A stretch of 64,000 nt of DNA from Thiohalobacter sp. GTDB taxonomy: Bacteria > Pseudomonadota > Gammaproteobacteria > Thiohalobacterales > Thiohalobacteraceae. Where the stretch lies: assembly GCF_027000115.1 (NCBI RefSeq), contig NZ_JALTON010000039.1, positions 1 to 64,000 of the forward strand, in the 5' to 3' direction. Both the position numbers and the translations under genes were made by a program. A model generated the notes under the pieces. That model was not told the origin of the DNA, made no database searches, and saw only the letters and a program-made list of their open reading frames with translations. Numbering within the stretch: position 1 is the stretch's first letter; each line of letters opens with the position of its first letter. Positions 38,129-47,991 of the stretch are shown here, in pieces.

Positions 38129-40144
38129 CTACACGCTGAAGCGCCCCACCAGGCCGTCGAGGCGGGAGGAGGCCCCGGCCAGCTCGCCCAGGAAGCCCTC
38201 GACCTCGCGCGTGAGCTGCGCGTTCTCGTCCTCGATGCGCGACATCTCCTCCACGTGGCCGGCGATCTCCTGGGTGGCGGTGGACTGCTCGCGGGCAGCG
38301 TGGGCGATGTGGGACACCAGGTCGGTCATGGCGTTCACGCTGCCGGCCACGCGCTCGATGGTCGTCGAGGTCTGGTCCACGCTGCCGATGAGCGAATCGG
38401 TGACGTTGGAGACGTTGCCCATCACCCCCGATAGCTCCTTGCTCGAATGTTCGTTGGCCTTGAGTAGGTCGGTGATCTGGGCGGTGGACTGCTGGGTTTT
38501 CATGGCAAGCTGGCGCACCTCGTCGGCCACCACCGCGAAGCCGCGGCCGAACTCGCCGGCACGGGCGGCCTCGATGGCGGCATTCAGCGCCAGCAGGTTG
38601 GTCTGGTCAGCGATTTCGTTGATGACCGCGACCATGTCCAGCATGTTGCGCCCCTTGGTGCCGATATCGTCCACCTGCTCCTGCAGGGCCCGAATCTGGG
38701 CATGCATGTCATGGGCGCGACGCGCCATGTCGCGCACCATGTCGGCACCGGACTGAACCTCGTCGCGCGCCTTGCCGGCCTCTTCGCTGGCCAGTTCGGC
38801 GTTGCGCGCGATTTCCGCGCTGGTGGCGGACATCTCCTCGGTGGCTGTCGCGGTACTGCGCGCACGGTCCGCCCCCTGGGTGATGTTCCCGGCCACCACG
38901 GCCACCTCGTCGCTGGCCTGCCGGGAGCGGTCGGCCACCTCGCCGGCGACCCCGGCCACTTCCCGGATCATGCCCTGGAGGTCGTCCATCATCTTGTTGA
39001 AATAGCGCGAAACCTGACCCAACTCGTCGGCGGACTCGACCGGCACCCGCCGGGTCAGGTCCCCCTCGCCGTCGGCGAATTCCTGGAAGACCTCGCGCAG
39101 GCGCTGTACCGGGTCCACCGTGTGGCGGCCGACCAGGAAGGCGACCAGCAGCCCCAGCACCAGGCCCAGCACAGCCAATCCGCCCACCACCAGACGGGCA
39201 TCTGCCATGTCGGCACGGAGTGCTACGCTGGTATCCTCGATACGCTGGCGTTCGTACCCGGCCAGGCGCTCCAGGTCGTCCCCGATCTCCCGCACCAGGG
39301 GGCCGAGGCGCTCGCGCACCAGCCAGGCATCGGTGCGCCAGCGCCCTTCGGCCTCGAAACTGCTCAGCTTGCGGGCGTTCGCGACATACTGCTCATAGAA
39401 CCCGGCGAACTGTTCGAGGCTGTCCTCCTGATCGAAGGTCAGCAGCTCGCCAAAGGCGCGCAGCCGCTCCATCCGCTTGCCGACATCCTCCAGATACATG
39501 TTCAGCTCTTCCAGCGCATGGCCACGGAAAGCCAGATAGCCCCGCATCGCCGCCAAGGCATTGGCCCAGGCGTAACGCAAATCGTGCACATCCGACATGA
39601 GCTGCTTGCGGGTGGCGTCGGCGGGCTCTTCCTGCTCGGAGAGGATCATCTGGGTGAGCAGGTTCAGCATCTGCCGGGCAAGCGGGTTGAGGTGTTCCGA
39701 CGCATAGGCGATCGCGGGGATGTTCCGCGCGTTGTCGCCGACCAGCGCCAGCAGCTCGCTGCCCTCGACACCAAACTGCGCCACGCCCTTGTCGATTTCG
39801 GCCAGCAGTTCGGCAGCCTCGTCATCCCCCGCCACGCGACCGGCAAGCGTCGCCAGCCGGCTGCGGGTCGCCTGCAACGCCCGCTCGTAGGCCTCGCGAT
39901 GCTGCGCCTCGCCGCTCAGGAGATAGAACCCCAGCGCGCCGGCGGCTTCGTTGAGTTCCCCGGTCACCGCCAGCGAATCCAGCACGACCGGTTGTTGCTC
40001 GTCGACCATGCGCGCGATCTGGCGTTCGACCCGGGACTGGCCCAGAAAGGCAATGGCCGATATCGCCAGCAGCAGCGCCAGCAGGCTGCCATAGCCGAGC
40101 CAGGACTTCTGGCGCATGGTGAGGTGGTGCAGCGGGTTTTTCAT
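38129..40144 (-). CDS. Methyl-accepting chemotaxis protein with large helical sensor
   Basis: The 671-residue receptor has a membrane helix at about 14-34, a periplasmic all-helical region of about 270 residues, a second helix at about 314-336, a HAMP domain and a long coiled signalling domain. The CheA/CheW-binding hairpin tip is [20 protein letters not shown]. The large helical sensor resembles HBM-type domains that bind organic acids, which is inference. There is no C-terminal pentapeptide for CheR tethering. The start at MKNPLHHL is chosen because GGAGG lies upstream. No che genes are adjacent, so the kinase is encoded elsewhere. Confidence 0.9.
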   Translation of the reverse strand: MKNPLHHLTMRQKSWLGYGSLLALLLAISAIAFLGQSRVERQIARMVDEQQPVVLDSLAVTGELNEAAGALGFYLLSGEAQHREAYERALQATRSRLATLAGRVAGDDEAAELLAEIDKGVAQFGVEGSELLALVGDNARNIPAIAYASEHLNPLARQMLNLLTQMILSEQEEPADATRKQLMSDVHDLRYAWANALAAMRGYLAFRGHALEELNMYLEDVGKRMERLRAFGELLTFDQEDSLEQFAGFYEQYVANARKLSSFEAEGRWRTDAWLVRERLGPLVREIGDDLERLAGYERQRIEDTSVALRADMADARLVVGGLAVLGLVLGLLVAFLVGRHTVDPVQRLREVFQEFADGEGDLTRRVPVESADELGQVSRYFNKMMDDLQGMIREVAGVAGEVADRSRQASDEVAVVAGNITQGADRARSTATATEEMSATSAEIARNAELASEEAGKARDEVQSGADMVRDMARRAHDMHAQIRALQEQVDDIGTKGRNMLDMVAVINEIADQTNLLALNAAIEAARAGEFGRGFAVVADEVRQLAMKTQQSTAQITDLLKANEHSSKELSGVMGNVSNVTDSLIGSVDQTSTTIERVAGSVNAMTDLVSHIAHAAREQSTATQEIAGHVEEMSRIEDENAQLTREVEGFLGELAGASSRLDGLVGRFSV

Positions 40145-40248
40145 GATGCCTCCGGCAGTGATTCGTCCTGCGGACATTCACTGTGTCGGCAGACCGATGC
40201 AGGGCTTTACCGGCGGCCCGCATCCGAAATTCCCGTACGTGCGCGGGG

Positions 40249-41013
40249 TTATGAGGCAATCATCCGCCAGTCCAGCCCCGTGTCCTGCTCGGCCACCGCG
40301 ATCCAGTCCGCGCCGCAGCCGAGCGCATCGGCGAGTGCGGCCCGGGCCAGGGCGGGACGATTGTTCTTCTCGCTGAGATGGGCAGCCACCAGGTGCTGCA
40401 ACCGGCTGCAATCGAGACGCCCGAGCAGTTCCGCGGCCTGGCCGTTGCTCAGGTGTCCCAGGCCACCGCCCACCCGGGCCTTGAGGGCCGGCGGATAAGG
40501 GCCGCACGCCAGCAGATGGGGATCGTGGTTGCACTCCAGCACCAGGGCATCGCAGGCGTCCAGCGCCGCCACCACGCAGGGCGTGGGCGCGCCCAGATCG
40601 GTGAGCACGCCCAGGCGACGGGCGCCGTCCGAGAAGGCGAACTGGCAGGGCTCGCGCGCGTCATGCGGCACGGGAAAGGGCGTGATCTCGAGGTCGCCGA
40701 TGGCGAAGGACTCGTGGCCGGAGTGCCACTCGACCACGGGCAGGTCGGTGTCACGCGTGGCCAGCGCGGTACCGGCCGTCATCCACACCGGCGTGCCGTG
40801 GCGGCGTGCGAAGGGCGCCACACCACGGATATGGTCGCTGTGCTCGTGGGTGACCAGCAGGGCGTCGATGTCGCCGGGGGCAAGCCCCAGCCGGCCCAGC
40901 CGGCGCTCGGTCTCGGCCACCGAGAAGCCGCAGTCGATCAGCACCCGGCTGTTGCCGGCCTCGACCAGTGTGGCATTGCCCCGACTGCCGCTGCCGAGCG
41001 AAGCAAAACGCAT
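40249..41013 (-). CDS. Metallo-beta-lactamase-fold hydrolase (YycJ-like)
   Basis: The 254-residue protein begins with the LGSGSRGNATLVE segment typical of the YycJ/WalJ group and has the metal motif THEHSDH at residues 55-61 (HxHxDH), with further ligands in VPHDAREP, DLGAPT and AHLSEKNN. These enzymes are predicted to act on nucleic acids, for example as 5'-exonucleases linked to DNA repair, but substrates are not proven. It is cytoplasmic. It lies 34 bases after bamC on the same strand, so bamC and this gene are probably cotranscribed with dapA. Confidence 0.88.
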   Translation of the reverse strand: MRFASLGSGSRGNATLVEAGNSRVLIDCGFSVAETERRLGRLGLAPGDIDALLVTHEHSDHIRGVAPFARRHGTPVWMTAGTALATRDTDLPVVEWHSGHESFAIGDLEITPFPVPHDAREPCQFAFSDGARRLGVLTDLGAPTPCVVAALDACDALVLECNHDPHLLACGPYPPALKARVGGGLGHLSNGQAAELLGRLDCSRLQHLVAAHLSEKNNRPALARAALADALGCGADWIAVAEQDTGLDWRMIAS

Positions 41014-41047
41014 CAGGCCCCGCGCCCCGCCAGCCGGACGGCATGGC

Positions 41048-42154
41048 TCACTTGAGCTGTTCCTCCAGCAGGGTGAGGATGCGCCGCGCGGTACGGGAGT
41101 TGTCCCGGCGACCCTCGACATCCTCCACGGTAACGCGGGTCTCGCCGCCCTCGCCGACGAGGCGGACACGGTAGGCCGTGCCCTCGTCCGGCGTCCGGTC
41201 GCGCCAGAAGGCCAGCTTCGACAGGATACCCTTGTTGCGGTCCTCGGCCAGCGGATCCCGGTAGCGTACGAAATACAGCCCCTGCGAGCGGTCGCGGTCC
41301 TCGACCGCAAAGCCGATCCGGTCCAGGGCGATGCCGGTGCGTCGCCAGGCGCGGGAGAAATCCTCGTGCACCTTGAGCAGGGTCTGGCCGCCGGTGTCGG
41401 TGACCAGGGTGGCCCGCGGCTGGCCGGCGGCGCGTGCCTGCGCCAGCTGGGCGGCGGCCTTCTGTTCCTCGGTGCCCAGGAACACCATCAGCCGCTTCAG
41501 CATCTCGGCCTCCAGTTCCGGATCACTGGCGCGCGGCTTCCATATGGTGCCGGTACTTTCGTCGGGGGTACCCTCGACCACCTCCTCCATGCCGCGATGG
41601 GACAGATAGATCTCGGTCCCCTGGGCGGTGCGCTCCATGCGCACCCGGAACTTGTCGCGGGTGGCAGCGGAATAGAGGAAGTTGAGCGCCTTGCCGATGG
41701 TGCGGCGGATCGGATCCTGGGGGATGTCGGCGCGGTTCTCGGCCCACTCGGTTTCGAGGATGCCGACCTGTGGATCGTCCACGGTCAGCAGAAACCCGTT
41801 CTTCAGCCAGAACTCTCGCACCCGCGGCCAGACCTTCTCCGGCGGCGCCTCGACTACCAGCCAGCGCGCGTCGCCGTCACGCTCGATATGCATGTCCGGC
41901 TGCACGGGCAGCACTCTGGACTGTTCCGGGCGGGGCGCGGCACCGCTGGCGGCGTACTCGGAATAGGTGGCGCTGGGCACCACCATGCTGTCCTGGAGCC
42001 CGCTGGCGGACAGGTCCGGCGGGATCTCCAGCGGCGGCTCGCTGCGACTCTGCTTGTAGTCCACCTTCTTGGGCATCACCTTGTCGAGCGTGCCGCAACC
42101 GGCCAGCAGGGTGGCGGCCAGCAGGCCGGGAAGCAGTCGAAGCATGTTGGACAT
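41048..42154 (-). CDS. bamC: Outer membrane assembly lipoprotein BamC
   Basis: BamC is an accessory lipoprotein of the BAM complex that inserts beta-barrels into the outer membrane. The 368-residue product has a lipobox LLAGC with Cys20, the unstructured N-terminal segment with PPLEIPPDLS that contacts BamD, and two helix-grip domains (about 90-210 and 240-365). The ATG start leaves a poor ribosome site; a GTG six bases upstream is an alternative. The bamC-dapA order is the same as in E. coli. Confidence 0.93.
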   Translation of the reverse strand: MSNMLRLLPGLLAATLLAGCGTLDKVMPKKVDYKQSRSEPPLEIPPDLSASGLQDSMVVPSATYSEYAASGAAPRPEQSRVLPVQPDMHIERDGDARWLVVEAPPEKVWPRVREFWLKNGFLLTVDDPQVGILETEWAENRADIPQDPIRRTIGKALNFLYSAATRDKFRVRMERTAQGTEIYLSHRGMEEVVEGTPDESTGTIWKPRASDPELEAEMLKRLMVFLGTEEQKAAAQLAQARAAGQPRATLVTDTGGQTLLKVHEDFSRAWRRTGIALDRIGFAVEDRDRSQGLYFVRYRDPLAEDRNKGILSKLAFWRDRTPDEGTAYRVRLVGEGGETRVTVEDVEGRRDNSRTARRILTLLEEQLK

Positions 42155-42182
42155 GGGCACGGTTACCTGTATGTGAAGCGGT

Positions 42183-43061
42183 TCATTCGAGCACGCCGGC
42201 CTGGCGCAGGGCCGCGCGCACGCGATCGTGATACTGCGGTGACAGGGGGGTCAGCGGCAGGCGCAATCCGGGCGGGATCAGCCCCATCTCGGCCAGCGCC
42301 CACTTCACCGGAATCGGATTGGCTTCCACGAACAGGTCACGGTGCAGCGCCTCCAGCCGGTGGTTGATGGCCTCGGCGCGCGCCCGGTCGCCGGACAGCG
42401 CCGCCTCGCACAGCTCGTGCATGGCCCGCGGCGCCACGTTGGCGGTGACCGAGATCACACCCCTGCCGCCCATCAGCATCAGCTCCATGGCGGTGGCGTC
42501 GTCGCCACTGTAGAGATCCAGCCGCTCGCCGCAGCAGTCGAGGATGGCGCGGGCACGGTCGAGATCGCCGGTGGCCTCCTTGATGCCGACGATGTTGGAG
42601 ATGTGCGACAGCCGTTCGACCGTCTCCGGGCGCATGTCGCAGGCCGTCCGCCCGGGCACGTTGTAGAGGATCTGCGGGATCGGCACCGCCTCGGCCACCG
42701 TCTTGTGGTGCTGGTACAGGCCCTCCTGGGTGGGCTTGTTGTAATAGGGGGTGACCAGCAGGCAGGCATCCGCGCCGGCCTCCATGGCGCAGCGGGTCAG
42801 CCGAATGGCCTCGCTGGTGGCATTGGCGCCGGTGCCGGCGATCACCGGCAGGCGGCCGGCCGCGAGCTCGACGCAGCGGCGGATCAGGGCACAGTGTTCT
42901 TCCTCGTCCAGGGTGGCCGACTCACCGGTGGTGCCGACGGCAACGATGGCATCGGTCCCCTGGCTGACGTGGCATTCGATCAGACCGGCAAGACTGTCGT
43001 CGTCGACCGCCCCGTCCTCCCGCATCGGGGTGACCAGCGCGACCATGCTGCCGTGAAACAT
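42183..43061 (-). CDS. dapA: 4-hydroxy-tetrahydrodipicolinate synthase
   Basis: DapA condenses pyruvate with aspartate semialdehyde, the first step committed to lysine and diaminopimelate. The 292-residue enzyme has every catalytic residue at the E. coli position: Schiff-base Lys161 (GIKEATGD), Tyr133 (ILYNVPGRT), and Thr44 and Thr45 (VGTTGES). GGAG lies upstream of the ATG. bamC follows after 28 bases, and gcvR and bcp lie close by on the opposite strand, preserving the E. coli neighbourhood. Confidence 0.97.
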   Translation of the reverse strand: MFHGSMVALVTPMREDGAVDDDSLAGLIECHVSQGTDAIVAVGTTGESATLDEEEHCALIRRCVELAAGRLPVIAGTGANATSEAIRLTRCAMEAGADACLLVTPYYNKPTQEGLYQHHKTVAEAVPIPQILYNVPGRTACDMRPETVERLSHISNIVGIKEATGDLDRARAILDCCGERLDLYSGDDATAMELMLMGGRGVISVTANVAPRAMHELCEAALSGDRARAEAINHRLEALHRDLFVEANPIPVKWALAEMGLIPPGLRLPLTPLSPQYHDRVRAALRQAGVLE

Positions 43062-43202
43062 GTACCTGCTCCGTGAATGTCGGGGCCCTGAACCGGCCAC
43101 ATACTACTTGCCCGCCTCACCCCTGACAAGGCAGCCGCCGGCGCTGGCAGCGGGGGCCGGCGCTCTAGTATGCTTGCCGAAAAAGCCAGGAGACACACCC
43201 AC

Positions 43203-44282
43203 ATGCAGGAAGACGAGGCCATACGCGAGATCCGCATCAACCCCATCGTGCCGAGCGAGTCGGTGCTGGTGGCCACCGCGCGTTCCATGCGTCCGCGCAA
43301 GGAGGAGGCTCCCGCCCCGAGGGACACCCGCAAGCACGTGGACACCTGCCCCTTCTGCGCCGGCAACGAGCACATGACGCCACCCACCATCCAGGCCTGG
43401 CCGGACGAGGCCGACTGGCGGATCCGGCTGGTGGAGAACCTCTATCCCGTGCTCGGTGACGACCGCCAGTCCAGCAATCTGGTATTCGGACTGCAGCAGG
43501 CCATCGAGGGCTACGGCCGTCATGAGGTCTTCATCGACCATCGCGACCATGGCATCGCCCTGCACGAGATGAGCCATGACCACCTTGCCCTGCTGTTCGG
43601 CGCCTACCGCGACCGCATGCAGCAGCTCTACGATGCCGACCCCCGCCTGCGCTACGTGCTGGTGTTCAAGAACTTCGGCCCGGCCGCGGGCGCCAGCATC
43701 GCCCACACCCACAGCCAGATCATTGCCATGCCGGTAGTGCCGGAGAATGTCTACAACGAGATCACCCACAGCCGCGCCTACTACCGCGAGAACCACCACT
43801 GCGTGTTCTGCGCCCTGATCGACGAGGCGCTGACCTTCGAGGCCACCATCTACGACCGCAGCTCTGGGCAGATACGGCGCAGGATCAATGTCGGCCAGTA
43901 CGTGGTCGAACGGGGCGAGCGCTTCATCGCCATCAAGCCCTTCGCCAGCCGTTTCGAATGGGAGGTGCACATCCTGCCCCTGAACCACCAGAGCGACTTC
44001 CTGGAGATCACCGACGCCGACCGCCGCGACCTGGCCCAGGTGATGCAACGCACCATGGCGCGTCTGGACGCCGTCATCGGCGGCGCCCAGTACAACTATT
44101 TCCTGCACTCGCGGCCGCGGGGAGAGGACTACGAGGACTGTGGACAGAGTTATCACTGGCACCTGGAGATCTGCCCGCGGACCTCGATCCCGACCGGCTT
44201 CGAGCTCGGCTCCGGTCTGTTCGTCACCACCATCAGCCCCGAGGAGGCCGCGGCGCGGCTGAGGGCGGTCGAACTCGACTGA
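43203..44282 (+). CDS. GalT-like HIT-superfamily nucleotidyltransferase
   Basis: The 359-residue protein resembles galactose-1-phosphate uridylyltransferase. Residues 49-52 form a CPFC metal site, the active motif HTHSQ near 170 replaces the classic HPHxQ, and a second CVFC pair and a YHWHLEI segment follow. It belongs to the DUF4931/GalT-related group, whose members may act as sugar-phosphate nucleotidyl transferases or phosphorylases. There are no galE or galK genes beside it, so a Leloir role is doubtful. The ATG with AGGAGA upstream is preferred over an earlier start. It is inserted between dapA and gcvR relative to E. coli. Confidence 0.8.
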   Translation: MQEDEAIREIRINPIVPSESVLVATARSMRPRKEEAPAPRDTRKHVDTCPFCAGNEHMTPPTIQAWPDEADWRIRLVENLYPVLGDDRQSSNLVFGLQQAIEGYGRHEVFIDHRDHGIALHEMSHDHLALLFGAYRDRMQQLYDADPRLRYVLVFKNFGPAAGASIAHTHSQIIAMPVVPENVYNEITHSRAYYRENHHCVFCALIDEALTFEATIYDRSSGQIRRRINVGQYVVERGERFIAIKPFASRFEWEVHILPLNHQSDFLEITDADRRDLAQVMQRTMARLDAVIGGAQYNYFLHSRPRGEDYEDCGQSYHWHLEICPRTSIPTGFELGSGLFVTTISPEEAAARLRAVELD

Positions 44283-44346
44283 ATCGCAGCCCGGCGGTGG
44301 TAGACTTGCAGCAGGACGAACCCGGGCGGAGGCCCTGCCAGTCACC

Positions 44347-44877
44347 ATGAGCAACTATCTCGTCATCTCGGCCGTGGGCGAAGACCGCCCCGGACTGGTC
44401 GACCGCATCTCGCGCTGCATCCTGGACCACGAGGGCAGCATTGCCGACAGCCGCATGACCGTGCTGGGCGGCGAATTCGCCATCATTCTGCTGGTTTCCG
44501 GCAACTGGAACAGCATCGCCAGGCTGGAGACGGCACTGCCGGCACTGGGCGAGGAACTGGGCATGGTCATTACCACGCGGCGCACCGCCTCGCGCGAGCC
44601 GGCACGGGACCTGCTGCCCTATGCCGTGGACGTGGTGGCCCTCGACAACCCCGGCATCGTGCACCGGCTGGCCAACTTCTTCTCCCGGCGCAGCATCAAC
44701 ATCCAGGATCTGGCCACCAGCAGCTACGCCGCGCCGCATACCGGCACCCCCATGTTCGCCGTGCACATGACGGTGGATGTGCCGGCGAGCACCCACATCG
44801 CCAGCCTGCGCGAGGAATTCATGGACTTCTGCGACCAGCTCAACCTGGACGCCGTCATCGAACCCGCCAAGAACTGA
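44347..44877 (+). CDS. gcvR: GcvR-like double ACT-domain regulator
   Basis: GcvR binds glycine and antagonises GcvA to control the glycine cleavage operon. The 176-residue protein consists of two ACT domains (about 3-80 and 90-170), starting with YLVISAVGEDRPGLVDRIS and VVALDNPGIVHRLANFFS. It lies 11 bases upstream of bcp, the same pair as in E. coli. No GcvA gene is present, so regulation of glycine cleavage is inferred from family and synteny. Confidence 0.88.
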   Translation: MSNYLVISAVGEDRPGLVDRISRCILDHEGSIADSRMTVLGGEFAIILLVSGNWNSIARLETALPALGEELGMVITTRRTASREPARDLLPYAVDVVALDNPGIVHRLANFFSRRSINIQDLATSSYAAPHTGTPMFAVHMTVDVPASTHIASLREEFMDFCDQLNLDAVIEPAKN

Positions 44878-44888
44878 GAGAGGCCATC

Positions 44889-45377
44889 ATGAGCGTCAGC
44901 GTCGGCAAGAAGGTACCCGACTTCAGACTGCCCGCCACCGGCGACAGGGAAATCCGCCTGTCGGACCTGCGCGGCAAGAACGTGGTGCTCTATTTCTACC
45001 CGAAGGACAGCACCCCGGGCTGCACCAACGAGGCACGCGACTTCCGCGACAGTTTCAGCAAGTTCAAGCGACAGAATACGGTCATACTGGGCGTGTCCCG
45101 CGACAGCCTGCGCAGCCACGAGAACTTCAAGGCGAAACAGGACCTGCCCTTCGAGCTGTTGTCCGATACCGAGGAAAAGGTCTGTCGCCAGTTCGACGTC
45201 ATCCGGGAAAAGAACATGTATGGCCGCAAGGTCATGGGCATAGAACGCAGCACCTTCCTCATCGACCCGGAGGGCCGGCTGGTCCGGGAATGGCGCAAGG
45301 TCAGGGTGCCGGGCCATGTCGACGAGGTACTTCAGGCCGTCAAGGATCTGAACAAGGCCGCCCGCGGCAAGGCCTGA
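44889..45377 (+). CDS. bcp: Bcp-type thioredoxin-dependent peroxiredoxin
   Basis: Bcp reduces hydrogen peroxide and organic peroxides in the cytoplasm. The 162-residue protein has the peroxidatic Cys45 in STPGCTNEA. The resolving cysteine found five residues later in E. coli is Arg50 here, and the only other cysteine is Cys99 (EEKVCRQF). It therefore works either as a 1-Cys enzyme or with Cys99. It is cotranscribed with gcvR and probably with the PhoH gene 13 bases downstream. Confidence 0.93.
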   Translation: MSVSVGKKVPDFRLPATGDREIRLSDLRGKNVVLYFYPKDSTPGCTNEARDFRDSFSKFKRQNTVILGVSRDSLRSHENFKAKQDLPFELLSDTEEKVCRQFDVIREKNMYGRKVMGIERSTFLIDPEGRLVREWRKVRVPGHVDEVLQAVKDLNKAARGKA

Positions 45378-45390
45378 ACGGACCCCCGGC

Positions 45391-46788
45391 ATGACCGAAA
45401 AGCGCCTGTTCGTGCTCGACACCAACGTGTTGATGCATGACCCCACCGCCCTGTTCCGGTTCCAGGAACATGGCGTATTCCTGCCCATGGCCGTGCTGGA
45501 GGAGCTGGACCACGCCAAGAAGGGCACTTCCGAGGTCGCCCGCAACGTGCGCCAGGTGAACCGCTTTCTGGATGACCTCACCCGGCGCGCCTCGCCCGAT
45601 GACATCGCCGCCGGCATCCCGCTGGCAATGGAGGGCATCGAGGACGCAAGCACCCTGGCCGCCAGCGGCACCCTCTACCTGCAGACCCGCAGCATGGAGT
45701 ATGAACTGCCGGCCGCACTGCCCGGCAACAAGCCGGACAACGACATCCTCGGCACCGCGCTGGCGCTGCAGAAGGAACGCCCGGGCACACCGGTCACACT
45801 GGTGTCCAAGGACATCAATCTGCGCATCAAGGCTGCCATCCTCGGCCTGCGCGCCGAGGACTACTACAACGACCAGGTCCTCGAAGACGTCAACCTGCTC
45901 TACAGCGGGTTGGCCGAGCTCGATGCCGGTTTCTGGGACACCCACGGCGACCATCTCGAGTCCTGGCAGGAGGAAGGCAGAACCTTCTACCGGCTGCGCG
46001 GCCCGCAACTGGCCGAACTGCTGCCCAACCAGTGCGTGTTCGTGGAGGGCGGGCGCGGCTTCGAAGCGCTGGTGCACGAGATCGGTGCGGACGGCGTGGT
46101 GCTTGAACTGGCCGAGGACTACCGCAAGCCCAATCACAGCGTCTGGGGCATCACGGCCCGCAACCGGGAACAGAACTTCGCCCTCAACCTGCTGATGAAT
46201 CCCGACATCGACTTCGTCAGCCTGGTAGGCCAGGCCGGCAGCGGCAAGACGCTGCTGACCCTGGCCGCGGGCCTGACCCAGGTGCTGGAGGACAAGCGTT
46301 ACAGCGAGATCATCATGACCCGGGTCACGGTACCGGTCGGCGAGGACATCGGCTTCCTGCCCGGCACCGAAGAGGAAAAGATGACGCCTTGGATGGGCGC
46401 GCTGATGGACAATCTGGAGGTGCTCACCCAGACCGACGCCGGCGACTGGGGGCGCGCCGCCACCAACGACCTGCTGCAGAGACGGATCCGCATCCATTCC
46501 CTGAATTTCATGCGCGGGCGCACTTTCCTCAACAAGTTCCTCATCATCGACGAGGCCCAGAACCTGACCTCCAAGCAGATGAAGACCCTGATCACCCGCG
46601 CCGGACCGGGCACCAAGGTGGTGTGCCTGGGCAACATCGCCCAGATCGACACCCCCTACCTCACCGAGACTACCTCCGGGCTCACCTACGTCGTCGACCG
46701 TTTCAAACCCTGGGTCCATGGCGGCCACATCACCCTCCGCCAGGGCGAGCGCTCGCGGCTGGCTGATTTTGCGGCGGAGGTGTTGTGA
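45391..46788 (+). CDS. PIN-PhoH family ATPase/ribonuclease
   Basis: The 465-residue protein joins an N-terminal PIN nuclease domain (about 4-135, with acidic Asp10 in FVLDTNVLMHD and further acidic residues such as DNDILGTAL) to a C-terminal PhoH ATPase. The ATPase has Walker A GQAGSGKT near residue 283, Walker B FLIIDEAQN near 385, and TRAGPGTKVV. Related PhoH2 proteins unwind and cleave RNA. It is soluble. It follows bcp closely, and its Walker motifs appear intact. Confidence 0.92.
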   Translation: MTEKRLFVLDTNVLMHDPTALFRFQEHGVFLPMAVLEELDHAKKGTSEVARNVRQVNRFLDDLTRRASPDDIAAGIPLAMEGIEDASTLAASGTLYLQTRSMEYELPAALPGNKPDNDILGTALALQKERPGTPVTLVSKDINLRIKAAILGLRAEDYYNDQVLEDVNLLYSGLAELDAGFWDTHGDHLESWQEEGRTFYRLRGPQLAELLPNQCVFVEGGRGFEALVHEIGADGVVLELAEDYRKPNHSVWGITARNREQNFALNLLMNPDIDFVSLVGQAGSGKTLLTLAAGLTQVLEDKRYSEIIMTRVTVPVGEDIGFLPGTEEEKMTPWMGALMDNLEVLTQTDAGDWGRAATNDLLQRRIRIHSLNFMRGRTFLNKFLIIDEAQNLTSKQMKTLITRAGPGTKVVCLGNIAQIDTPYLTETTSGLTYVVDRFKPWVHGGHITLRQGERSRLADFAAEVL

Positions 46789-46803
46789 GGCGTGAGCAAA
46801 GGG

Positions 46804-46834
46804 TAGCCCGGGTGGAGCGGAGCGCAACCCGCGG
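46804..46834. repeat. Dispersed GTAGCCCGGGTGGAGCG-type repeat unit
   Basis: A short imperfect palindrome (GTAGCCCGGGTGGAGCGGAG... ending CAACCCGCGG) follows the PhoH stop. Units of this type are common between genes in gammaproteobacteria. It lies directly after a GTGAGGCGTGAG heptamer-like repeat that also occurs near 26205 and 28440. Confidence 0.55.
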
Positions 46835-46914
46835 AACCACGCCTTTCCTCCCGAACCCCTGATCCAGGCCTCCCCCTGGTGCTCTCGATGCGGAACGCCA
46901 TGGGCCGGCAGTGC

Positions 46915-47991
46915 TCAGGATGCGGCAGGCTCCGCGGCATCCTCCGCCGGCCGCCGCGGCCAGGCGCGCAATACGGCCTGGACCAGCGTGGCCAGCGGGA
47001 TGGCGAAGAACACGCCCCAGAATCCCCACAGGCCGCCGAACACCAGCACGGCGACGATGATGGCCACCGGGTGCAGGTTGACCACCTCCGAGAACAGCAG
47101 GGGCACCAGCACGTTGCCGTCCAGGGCCTGGATCACGCCGTAGGCGACCAGTATCCAGGCAAAATCCGCTGACCAGCCGAACTGGAAATAGGCGATCAGG
47201 GCCACCGGCACCGTGACTGCGGCGGCACCGATATAGGGAATGACCACCGACAGCCCGACCAGGGTCGCCAGCAGCACGGCATAGTTCAGCCCCATGAACT
47301 TGAAGGTGGCATAGGTGACGCCGCCGACGATGAAGATCTCCCACACCTTGCCGCGCACATAGTTGCCGATCTGCATGTTGACCTCGTGCCAGACCTGCGC
47401 GGTCAGCGCCCGGTCGCGCGGCAGGTAGCCAGCGATCCAGCCGAGGATGCGCGCCTTGTCCTTCAGAAAGAAAAACACCAGCACCGGAACCAGAATGAGA
47501 TAGACCAGGAGGGTGATGATGCTCAGGAGGGAGGCCACCGACAACGACAGCACCCGCTGCCCCAGCGCGGCCAGCTCGGCGCGGATGGTGGTCATGAGCT
47601 GGGTGACCTGCTCGTCGCTGATGAAGGCGGGATAGCGTTCGGGCAGCCGCATCAGCTTCTCCTGACCGGTGGCGATCATCTCCGGCAGTTGCTGAAACAG
47701 CTGGGTGACCTGCGCCGACAGGCGCGGCACCACGACCAGCATCAGGAACAGCAGCAGCAGCATGAAGGCAAGGAATACCAGGGTCACCGCCAGGGTGCGC
47801 CTGAGACCGCGTCGCTCCAGCACGCCCACCAGGCCCTCCAGCAGATAGGCGATGACCACGCTGGCCAGCACCGGCGCCAGCATGTCGCCGAAGGCGATGA
47901 TGACCAGGGTACCGAGGATCAGCAACAGGGCCAGGATGACCACCTGCGGGTCCGAGAAGTAACGCTGGAACCACTGGCGGATGACGTCCAT
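46915..47991 (-). CDS. perM: PerM/AI-2E family membrane transporter
   Basis: The 358-residue protein has about eight membrane helices in the AI-2E exporter pattern, with a long amphipathic stretch between the third and fourth helices, the VVIPYIGAAAVTVPVALIA segment and VVNLHPVAIIVAV near the end. The name comes from autoinducer-2 export by TqsA, but most members have other or unknown substrates. The E. coli homologue perM lies in the same bcp-bepA region. The start shares a base with the preceding small gene (TGATG). Confidence 0.85.
   Translation of the reverse strand: MDVIRQWFQRYFSDPQVVILALLLILGTLVIIAFGDMLAPVLASVVIAYLLEGLVGVLERRGLRRTLAVTLVFLAFMLLLLFLMLVVVPRLSAQVTQLFQQLPEMIATGQEKLMRLPERYPAFISDEQVTQLMTTIRAELAALGQRVLSLSVASLLSIITLLVYLILVPVLVFFFLKDKARILGWIAGYLPRDRALTAQVWHEVNMQIGNYVRGKVWEIFIVGGVTYATFKFMGLNYAVLLATLVGLSVVIPYIGAAAVTVPVALIAYFQFGWSADFAWILVAYGVIQALDGNVLVPLLFSEVVNLHPVAIIVAVLVFGGLWGFWGVFFAIPLATLVQAVLRAWPRRPAEDAAEPAAS

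Noticed and set aside
33983-38434. Very long open frame (1483 codons) antisense to purL
   Set aside because: It lies wholly opposite a full-length, motif-complete PurL and reads as His/Gln/Gly-rich filler typical of antisense frames in GC-rich DNA.
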